This document shows, one piece after another, positions 56,601 to 64,000 of a stretch of DNA of 64,000 nt. This DNA comes from Xenophilus sp. Marseille-Q4582 (GTDB lineage Bacteria; Pseudomonadota; Gammaproteobacteria; Burkholderiales; Burkholderiaceae_C). Position 1 is the stretch's first letter, and the number at the start of each line of letters is the position of its first letter. The notes under the pieces are model-generated. The model was not told where the DNA came from. It worked only from the letters and a program-made list of their open reading frames with translations, and searched no databases. The DNA is taken from positions 434,001-498,000 of the forward strand of contig NZ_CAKAKO010000004.1 of the NCBI RefSeq assembly GCF_916700565.1, given 5' to 3'. The position numbers and the translations under genes are program-made.

Positions 56601-58166
56601 ATGAAGCCGATCTGGATAGTGGATGACGACCAATCGATACGCTTCGTGCTCGAGAAGGCGCTGCTGCGCGAAGACCTGCCCACGCGCAGCTTCACCAACA
56701 CGCGCGAGGTGCTCGCGGCGCTGGAAGCGGCCAACGACGACGAGATGCTCGGCCCGCAGGTGCTGGTGTCCGACATCCGCATGCCGGGCGGTTCGGGCCT
56801 GGACCTGCTGGACAAGATCAAGGCCAAGCACCCCGGCCTGCCGGTCATCATCATGACCGCCTTCTCCGACCTGGACAGCGCCGTCTCGGCCTTCCAGGGC
56901 GGCGCCTTCGAGTACCTGCCCAAGCCCTTCGACCTGCCGCGCGCGGTCGAGCTCATCCGCCGCGCGGTCGACGAGAGCCAGCGCGAGGAGGTGTCGGAAG
57001 AGCGCATGCAGGCCGCGCCCGAGATGCTCGGCCAGGCGCCGGCCATGCAGGACGTGTTCCGCGCCATCGGCCGGCTCTCGCAGAGCAACGTCACCGTGCT
57101 GATCACGGGCGAATCGGGCTCGGGCAAGGAACTGGTTGCGCGTGCGCTGCACAAGCACTCGCCGCGCGCCAACGGGCCCTTCGTGGCGATCAACACCGCG
57201 GCCATCCCCAAGGACCTGCTGGAGAGCGAGCTGTTCGGCCATGAGCGCGGCGCCTTCACCGGCGCGCAGACCATGCGCCGCGGGCGCTTCGAGCAGGCCG
57301 AGGGCGGCACGCTCTTCCTCGACGAAATCGGCGACATGCCCTTCGACCTGCAGACGCGGCTGCTGCGCGTGCTCTCCGACGGGCACTTCTACCGCGTGGG
57401 CGGGCACAACGCCGTGAAGGCGAACGTGCGCGTGATCGCCGCCACGCACCAGGACCTGGAGCAGCGCGTCAAGCAGGGCGTGTTCCGCGAGGACCTGTTC
57501 CACCGTCTCAACGTGATCCGGCTGCGCCTGCCCGCGCTGCGCGAGCGCAAGGAGGACGTGCCCTCGCTGGCGCGCCACTTCCTGCAGCAGAGCGCCAAGC
57601 AACTGGGCGTGGAGCCCAAGCGCATCTCCGAATCCGCGCTGGCGCGCCTGTCGGCCTTCAGCTTCCCCGGCAATGTGCGCCAGCTGGAGAACATCTGCCA
57701 TTGGCTCACCGTGATGGCGCCGGCCCAGCTCATCGAAGCCAAGGACCTGCCGCCCGAAGTGCTCGACGGTGAAGGCGCGGCCGCTGCGGCGCCCGCGCCC
57801 GCGGCCAGCGCCGCCCCGGCCGCCATGGCGGCCCCGGGGACCTTGCCGGCCACCGAGCATGCGCCCGAGGGCGCCGCGGGCGTGCCGTTCGCACAGGCCG
57901 TGGCGAGGTCCGCCGTGGAGGGGGCCGTGGCCGCCGCGCCGCCGGGCGGCGGCTGGGAGCAGGGCCTGCAGGCCGAAGCGCAGGCGCTGCTGATGGCCGG
58001 CCGCACCGACGTGTGGGACGTGCTCACGCAGCGCGTGGAATCGCAGCTGATCCGCACGGCGCTCGGCTTCACGCGCGGCCGTCGCATCGAGGCCGCGCAG
58101 AAGCTGGGGATCGGGCGCAACACCATCACGCGCAAGATTTCCGAGCTCGGTCTGGACGACGCATGA
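56601..58166 (+). CDS. glnG: Nitrogen regulation response regulator NtrC
   Basis: 521 residues. Receiver domain with acidic pocket VDDDQ and phospho-acceptor Asp58 in VSDIRMPGG. The sigma-54-interacting AAA+ domain carries GESGSGKE (Walker A), GAFTGA (sigma-54 contact loop) and GTLFLDEIGDMP (Walker B). A long Ala/Pro linker (about 390-450) precedes the Fis-type HTH (GFTRGRRIEAAQKLGIGRNT). It activates the glnA sigma-54 promoter and other nitrogen genes. The linker is longer than in E. coli NtrC (about 469 residues in total). Confidence 0.95.
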   Translation: MKPIWIVDDDQSIRFVLEKALLREDLPTRSFTNTREVLAALEAANDDEMLGPQVLVSDIRMPGGSGLDLLDKIKAKHPGLPVIIMTAFSDLDSAVSAFQGGAFEYLPKPFDLPRAVELIRRAVDESQREEVSEERMQAAPEMLGQAPAMQDVFRAIGRLSQSNVTVLITGESGSGKELVARALHKHSPRANGPFVAINTAAIPKDLLESELFGHERGAFTGAQTMRRGRFEQAEGGTLFLDEIGDMPFDLQTRLLRVLSDGHFYRVGGHNAVKANVRVIAATHQDLEQRVKQGVFREDLFHRLNVIRLRLPALRERKEDVPSLARHFLQQSAKQLGVEPKRISESALARLSAFSFPGNVRQLENICHWLTVMAPAQLIEAKDLPPEVLDGEGAAAAAPAPAASAAPAAMAAPGTLPATEHAPEGAAGVPFAQAVARSAVEGAVAAAPPGGGWEQGLQAEAQALLMAGRTDVWDVLTQRVESQLIRTALGFTRGRRIEAAQKLGIGRNTITRKISELGLDDA

Positions 58167-58182
58167 GCACGCGAGGCCGGAC

Positions 58183-58214
58183 GGAAAAAAGGGCGCCCGA
58201 GGGCGCCCTTTTTC
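58183..58214. terminator. Terminator after ntrC, shared with the convergent lipoprotein gene
   Basis: Stem AAAAAGGGCGCCC / GGGCGCCCTTTTT with a 2-nt centre, symmetric A and T tracts, so it can act in both directions between the convergent genes. Confidence 0.88.
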
Positions 58215-58229
58215 ATGACCGAAGCCGGA

Positions 58230-58769
58230 TCAGCGGCTGCGCTGGCCTTCGGTGAGCGTGTCCAGCTGGAAGCGGCCGCTCTTGTCCCACAGCCAGGTGT
58301 CGACGTAGGTGTGCGGCCCCACCTTGCCGGGCGCCGGGAAGGGCGAGGCGGCGCGGATCATCTGGGCGATCTGCGGCGGTACCTCGGGCGCATGGCTGGG
58401 CGTGCGGCTGTAGGTCACCTGGGTCACGTTGCCCTGCGCGTCGATGTCCGTCTCCACGACCACCACGGCGTACACCAGGGGCGGGATCTTGCCCTTGTAG
58501 ATTTTCTTGGCGTAGATCTTGTAGAGGTGCTGCGCGCCCTGCTTGCGCCAGGCCCGCACCGCCGGTGTCTGCGCCGTGATGAGCCGCACCGTGGGAATGT
58601 CCGGCGTGCCGGGCGTGCCCGGGGCGGCCGCCGGGTCGCCCGGGCCCTCGGCACCGCCGGGCGCATCCGGCTTCGGCAGCAGCGTGCAGCCGGCCAGCGC
58701 CGCGATGGCCGCGAGCGCGCAGAAACGGGAGAAGCGGCGCGCGGGCGGCAGGCGGCTGTGCAGGGGCAT
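58230..58769 (-). CDS. Lipoprotein with TonB-C-like domain
   Basis: 179 residues. Lipobox LAGC near residue 27 after a basic n-region (ARRFSRFCALAAIAALAGC). A Pro/Gly-rich spacer is followed by a domain resembling the TonB C-terminus (AVVVVETDIDAQGNVTQV; EVPPQIAQMIRAASPFPAP). Without the TonB transmembrane helix it is more likely an outer-membrane or periplasmic accessory. ATG at 58784 (MKSND) is an alternative start 15 nt upstream. Confidence 0.65.
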   Translation of the reverse strand: MPLHSRLPPARRFSRFCALAAIAALAGCTLLPKPDAPGGAEGPGDPAAAPGTPGTPDIPTVRLITAQTPAVRAWRKQGAQHLYKIYAKKIYKGKIPPLVYAVVVVETDIDAQGNVTQVTYSRTPSHAPEVPPQIAQMIRAASPFPAPGKVGPHTYVDTWLWDKSGRFQLDTLTEGQRSR

Positions 58770-58833
58770 GTCGTTGCTCTTCATCGGGCAGGGGCGGCCT
58801 GGGCGGGCGAGGGCGTGCGCGTCAGAGTCAGCG

Positions 58834-59613
58834 TCAGAGCGCCAGATCGACCACCACCGGCGCATGGTCGCTGGGCTTTTCCCACTTGCGCGGCACGCGG
58901 TCGATGGTGCAGCTGCGCGCGGCCGGCACCAGCGCGTGGCTCAGCAGGATGTGGTCGATCCGAAGGCCGCGGTTCTTCTGGTAGCCCAGCATGCGGTAGT
59001 CCCACCACGAATAGCTCTTCTCGGGCTGGTCGAAGAGGCGGAAGCCGTCGACCAGGCCGAGGTCCAGCAGCGCGCGGAAGTGCTGGCGCTCCTCGCTCGT
59101 GTGGTGGATGGTCTCGCGCAGGCCTTCGGGATCGTAGCTGTCGCGGTCCTCGGGCGCGATGTTGAAGTCGCCCAGCAGCACCACGCGCTCGTGCGCGGCC
59201 AGTTCCGCGCGCATCATCTGCTGCAGGCCGTCGAGCCAGCGCATCTTGTAGGCGAACTTCTCGCTGCCCGGCTCCTGCCCGTTCACGAAGTAGCCGTTGA
59301 CCACGCGCAGCGCGCCGCTCGGCGTGTCCAGCGTGGCCGCGATGACGCGCGAATGCGCATCCTCGAAGCCCGTGATGTTGCGCACCACGTCGCGCACCGG
59401 CGCCAGGCTCAGGATCGCGACGCCGTTGTAGGTCTTCTGCCCGAACACGGCGGCGTGGTAGCCGGCCGACTGGAGCACCTCGAGCGGGAACTTGTCGTCG
59501 CTCATCTTCAGCTCCTGCAGGCACAGCACGTCCACGGGGTTGGCGATCAGCCAGTCCAGCACGTGCTGCAGGCGGGCGGTGAGGGAGTTGACGTTCCAGG
59601 TGGCGATGCGCAT
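58834..59613 (-). CDS. xth: Exodeoxyribonuclease III
   Basis: 259 residues. Endonuclease/exonuclease/phosphatase fold: MRIATWNVNSLTARL, LCLQELKM (metal Glu), VNGYFVNGQEPGS, VLLGDFNIAPEDRD and the final DHAPVVVDL with the catalytic His. It repairs abasic sites and degrades one strand from 3' ends. Only 64 nt separate it from the lipoprotein gene, on the same strand. Confidence 0.95.
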   Translation of the reverse strand: MRIATWNVNSLTARLQHVLDWLIANPVDVLCLQELKMSDDKFPLEVLQSAGYHAAVFGQKTYNGVAILSLAPVRDVVRNITGFEDAHSRVIAATLDTPSGALRVVNGYFVNGQEPGSEKFAYKMRWLDGLQQMMRAELAAHERVVLLGDFNIAPEDRDSYDPEGLRETIHHTSEERQHFRALLDLGLVDGFRLFDQPEKSYSWWDYRMLGYQKNRGLRIDHILLSHALVPAARSCTIDRVPRKWEKPSDHAPVVVDLAL

Positions 59614-59739
59614 GGGGCGGGTCTTGCTGTGGGATCGGAAACGAAGGAGGCTGCGGCGCAGGGCACCGCGCGAAGCGCCGATCTTCGCAGCAAGCGCGCC
59701 CCGGTGGCATGCCGCTGGCTCCCGGGCCGGCCCGCAGGT

Positions 59740-60252
59740 TCAGCCGGGCCCTTCGGGCCGGTCCGCCGCGGCAGGTGCGGGCGCATGCGCGCGGTGCCAG
59801 TCCGCCAGCGAAAAGTCCGGGAAGGCGGCATGGCGCTCGTCGCCCGGCCGGCCTTCCACGCGCACCCACGGTGCCTTGGAATCCAGCATCACATGCACGT
59901 TCGCCGGCGGCTCGGGCAGGGGCGTGTCGATGGCCCCGGCATGCGGATGGACCAGGTCGGGCCAGCGCGGGTCCCACATCCACAGGGCCGTGCCGCAATG
60001 GCTGCAGAAATGCCGCTGGCCGGGGCTGACCTCGGCCTGGCCGTCCGTGTCCAGCGTGGCGCGGTAGACGCGCACATACCGCCGTCCCTTCACCTGCAGC
60101 GTGCGGTGGTCGGCGCCCAGGTTGATGGCGTAGCCGCCCGTGCCCGCGGTCTTGCGGCAGATCGAGCAGTAGCAGCGCATGAAGGGCAGGGGCTCCGTGG
60201 ACTCGACGGAGAAGCGGACGCGGCCACAGTGGCAGGAGCCTTCCAGATGCAT
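59740..60252 (-). CDS. GFA (glutathione-dependent formaldehyde-activating-like) family protein
   Basis: 170 residues. Zinc-binding cysteines in GSCHCGRVRF, RCYCSICRKTAG and HFCSHCGTALW define the GFA/CENP-V fold. The name derives from Gfa of Paracoccus, but most members have no proven formaldehyde activity. Start at 60252 (MHLEGSC) chosen at the family's usual N-terminus. ATGs at 60264 and 60267 are in frame. Confidence 0.83.
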   Translation of the reverse strand: MHLEGSCHCGRVRFSVESTEPLPFMRCYCSICRKTAGTGGYAINLGADHRTLQVKGRRYVRVYRATLDTDGQAEVSPGQRHFCSHCGTALWMWDPRWPDLVHPHAGAIDTPLPEPPANVHVMLDSKAPWVRVEGRPGDERHAAFPDFSLADWHRAHAPAPAAADRPEGPG

Positions 60253-60384
60253 GGGCGCGAGCATCATGGCCGCAGGCGGGCCGCCGCGCGCGCCGTTCCC
60301 GGCATCGGATGTCGGCGCTCGACTACATGCCCGGGCGCGGCGGCGCCGGCGGCGTTGTGGCATGCAGGCTCGAATGGTAGAAAC

Positions 60385-60407
60385 TGAGAATGACTCTCAA
60401 CTACAAT
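60385..60407 (+). promoter_or_regulatory. Fur box overlapping the promoter of the imelysin operon
   Basis: TGAGA-ATGAC-TCTCA (60385-60399) is a perfect 5-bp inverted repeat of the Fur type, 2 nt before a -10-like TACAAT (60402-60407). Binding of Fe-Fur here would block transcription, so the downstream operon should be induced by iron limitation. Confidence 0.7.
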
Positions 60408-60482
60408 GTGGCCGACGCCTTGGCCGCGGCGCCTTCCCGGCGCTGCGGCGGGCCCTTCTCTTCGCGCTTGGCTCATTCCTCC

Positions 60483-61694
60483 ATGAAAAAACTGGCCTTG
60501 GCTGCTGCCTGTGCGGCGCTTTCCGTTTCCTCGGTGTGCGCGCCGTGGCTGCTAGCTGCGCCCGCTGCGGCGCAAGGCGCTGCGGTGGCTGCGGCCGTCA
60601 CGCCCGAGCAGGTGGTCCGGCATTACGCGGCGCTGGTGCAGGCCGGCTATGACGACACGCTGGCCGGCGCCCTGGAACTGCAGGCTGCCGTCCGCGCCTT
60701 CACGGCATCGCCCTCGCAGGCCGGGCTGCAGGCGGCGCGCCAGGCCTGGCTTGCGGCACGCGAGTCCTACGGCCAGACGGAGGCCTTCCGCTTCTATGGC
60801 GGCCCGATCGACGATGACAACGGCCCCGAGGGCCGCCTCAACGCCTGGCCGATGGACGAGTCCTACGTCGACTCCGTGAAGGGTGACGAGAAGGCGGGCC
60901 TCATCAACGACCGCCAGGTCGCCATCACCAAGAAGAACCTGTCGGCGCTCAACGAGCGCGACGGCGAGGAGAACATCGCCACCGGCTGGCATGCGATCGA
61001 GTTCATGCTCTGGGGCCAGGACCTGAGCGAGACCGGCCCGGGCAACCGCAGCTTCGAGGATTTCGTCGACGGCAAGCGTGCCAATGCGGACCGCCGCCGC
61101 CAGTACCTGCAAGTGGTGACCGAACTGCTGGTCGACGACCTGCGGTCGCTCACCAGGGCGTGGGCGCCCCCGGCAGCGAAGCAGAAGGCCAACTACCGCG
61201 CGAAATTCGAGCGCGCGGGCACCGAATCGCTGCGCAGGATCTTCGTCGGCCTGGGCTCGCTGTCGCGCGGCGAACTGGCCGGCGAGCGGCTCGAGGTGGC
61301 GCTGGCCAGCCAGGACCAGGAAGACGAGCACTCCTGCTTTTCCGACAACACGCACCGCGATGCCGTGACCAACGCGAAGGGCATCCAGAACGTGTGGACC
61401 GGCCGGTACGTGCGCCGCGACGGCCGCGTGCTCCAGGGGCCGGCGCTGCGCGACCTGGTGGCGGCGAAGAACGCCGCGCTGGCCGAGCGCACGAGCGCGC
61501 AGATCGCCGCCTCCGTGGCCGCGGCCGAGGCCATCCAGGCGCCCTTCGACCGCGAGATCATCGGCGGCGCCGACGCCCCGGGCCGCCAGCGTGTGCAAAG
61601 GACCATCGACAGCCTCACGCAGCAGAGCAAGGACCTGGTGGAGGCCGCGGGCGCCATCGGCATCACGCGGCTGACGCTGGTCAACCCCGAATAA
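60483..61694 (+). CDS. Imelysin-family (M75-like) iron-regulated periplasmic protein
   Basis: 403 residues. Signal peptide (MKKLALAAACAALSVSS, cleavage near AAAQG). The family motif GxHxxE is present as GWHAIEFMLWG (His170, Glu173). Other landmarks are GGPIDDDNGPEGRLNAWPMD and DEHSCFSDNTHRDA. Related to IrpA and the imelysin half of EfeO; thought to bind iron or heme in the periplasm. Start at 60483 follows the signal peptide; an earlier in-frame ATG at 60390 lies in the Fur box. First gene of the operon. Confidence 0.88.
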   Translation: MKKLALAAACAALSVSSVCAPWLLAAPAAAQGAAVAAAVTPEQVVRHYAALVQAGYDDTLAGALELQAAVRAFTASPSQAGLQAARQAWLAARESYGQTEAFRFYGGPIDDDNGPEGRLNAWPMDESYVDSVKGDEKAGLINDRQVAITKKNLSALNERDGEENIATGWHAIEFMLWGQDLSETGPGNRSFEDFVDGKRANADRRRQYLQVVTELLVDDLRSLTRAWAPPAAKQKANYRAKFERAGTESLRRIFVGLGSLSRGELAGERLEVALASQDQEDEHSCFSDNTHRDAVTNAKGIQNVWTGRYVRRDGRVLQGPALRDLVAAKNAALAERTSAQIAASVAAAEAIQAPFDREIIGGADAPGRQRVQRTIDSLTQQSKDLVEAAGAIGITRLTLVNPE

Positions 61695-61711
61695 CTCTTC
61701 GCGTCTTGTTC

Positions 61712-63163
<1,452 letters not shown>

Positions 63164-63177
63164 GCGAGGAGGCGCCC

Positions 63178-64000
63178 ATGACGCTGTCCCATTCCTGTCT
63201 CCGCGGCCTTGCCGCGTGTGGCGCCGCACTGTTGGCCAGCGTGGCCCTGGCGCAGCCCGCCGAGCCGCCGGTTCCGCAAGCCAGCACCGTCGAGATGCTG
63301 TCGCGCGCCTACGGCCAGCAGTTCGCGCCGCGCGCGGCCGCGTTCTCGCAGGAGGCGACGCGCCTGGTCGGCGCCGTCGATGCGCTGTGCAATGGTGCGC
63401 CGGCTGAAGCGGCCACCGGCCTGTCGACGGCGCAGGACCAATGGCGCAGCACCGCCACCGCCTGGGATCGGCTCACCGGCGTGGCCGTGGGGCCGGTGGT
63501 CAAGCGGCGCGCGCTGACGGCGCTGGACTTCAACCCCACGCGGCCCGCGACCATCGAGCGCGCGATCCAGAGCGCGCCCCACGGCCCCGAGCAGATGGAG
63601 CGCATCGGCACGCCGGCCAAGGGCATTCCGGCGCTGGAATGGCTGCTGTGGAGCGCGAAGCCCGCGCCCCAGACGCCGGCCTGCCGCTACACGCAGCAGG
63701 TGGCGCAGGAACTCGCGCGCGAGGCCGGCACCCTCGCTGCAGGCTTCGAGGCCCAGGCGCGCACCGACTGGGCGAACGCGCATCGCGCCACCTTCCTGGC
63801 ACTGCAGGAGCTGGTCAACCAGTGGCTGGGCGGCGTGGAGCGCCTGCGCTGGGCGCAGATCGACAAGCCGCTGAAGGCGGCCGAGACGGCGACGCAGAAG
63901 AAGGCGCCGGCCTTCACGCGGGCGCTCAGCGGCCAGACGGGCGCCAGCTGGGCCGCGCAATGGGAGGCCCACCGCAGCCTGGGCGAACCCGTGGGTGCTG
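63178..64000 (+). CDS. Second imelysin-family protein (3' end outside window)
   Basis: At least 274 residues; the frame is still open at the end of the window. A GCGAGGAGG ribosome site precedes the ATG. Signal peptide (ACGAALLASVALAQP). The GxHxxE motif is altered to GIPALEWLLW (149-158): the His is Pro, while Glu154 is kept. It is shorter and more divergent than the first imelysin. Third gene of the Fur-controlled operon; a DUF1513 gene would be expected next, by analogy with pseudomonads. Confidence 0.82.
   Translation, partial: MTLSHSCLRGLAACGAALLASVALAQPAEPPVPQASTVEMLSRAYGQQFAPRAAAFSQEATRLVGAVDALCNGAPAEAATGLSTAQDQWRSTATAWDRLTGVAVGPVVKRRALTALDFNPTRPATIERAIQSAPHGPEQMERIGTPAKGIPALEWLLWSAKPAPQTPACRYTQQVAQELAREAGTLAAGFEAQARTDWANAHRATFLALQELVNQWLGGVERLRWAQIDKPLKAAETATQKKAPAFTRALSGQTGASWAAQWEAHRSLGEPVGA

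Overview
The window is GC-rich (roughly two-thirds or more G+C by eye) and tightly packed. Several features together suggest a betaproteobacterium of the Burkholderiales, most likely Comamonadaceae: the gene order folC - SPOR protein - cvpA - purF - metZ - gltX, a BPSS1780-type membrane protein beside thrB, DUF2782 and polA, and glnA followed by a small secreted protein and ntrBC. This placement is inferred from family content and synteny; no database search was possible.

Layout. 1-1782: 3' part of a UvrD-type helicase. 1850-4105 (minus): DUF2782 protein, homoserine kinase and a membrane protein, divergent from polA (4216-7008) and a PhyH-like dioxygenase. 7915-9617: two IS5-family insertion sequences lying end to end, both with a split transposase frame. 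9640-10494: a sirtuin. 10945-16576 (minus): tRNA-Thr, fbp, pepN, a HAD phosphatase, and prfB with its programmed +1 frameshift. 16697-22854 (minus): a four-gene signalling operon (hybrid kinase with three receiver domains, CheR, CheB, receiver-kinase) whose genes overlap by 4 to 17 nt. 23000-28282: an alpha/beta hydrolase divergent from a complete ABC importer (binding protein, fused double permease, ATPase). 28410-30021: aldo/keto reductase and ybaK.

30022-32787 is the clear anomaly, an AT-rich island between ybaK and plsY. It encodes an OLD/AAA_15-like ATPase ending in a DUF3696-type tail, overlapping by 8 nt a partner protein I do not recognise. The partner has a faint phospholipase-D-like signature. 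I read the pair as a probable two-gene anti-phage or anti-plasmid system. It carries inverted repeats upstream, and its AT-rich composition continues into the first codons of plsY.

32788-37877 holds housekeeping and envelope genes: plsY, a RidA protein, a retropepsin-like protease, yajQ, murB, ppnP, a secreted unknown, and an Spx/ArsC-like protein. 37925-44902 is the folC to gltX run. 44888-45663 is a tRNA cluster (Ala, Glu, Asp, Glu, Asp) made by a 236-bp tandem duplication. 45879-53090 holds a methyltransferase with a regulatory domain, rsuA, a beta-propeller protein, an unusual NodB-like protein, a fatty-acid-hydroxylase-type membrane protein, an EI24 protein and a MoaB/Mog-like protein. 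53177-58166 is the nitrogen-control locus, with a sigma-54 promoter, glnA, and ntrB-ntrC. 58230-60252 (minus): a TonB-C-like lipoprotein, xth and a GFA-family protein. 60385-64000: a Fur-box-led iron operon (imelysin, di-heme oxidoreductase, second imelysin) that runs off the end of the window.

Two genome-wide habits are visible. Many single-gene promoters place a -10-like hexamer only 6-10 nt before the ATG, which suggests very short leaders. A hairpin-forming dispersed repeat sits immediately after the stop codon of two unrelated genes.
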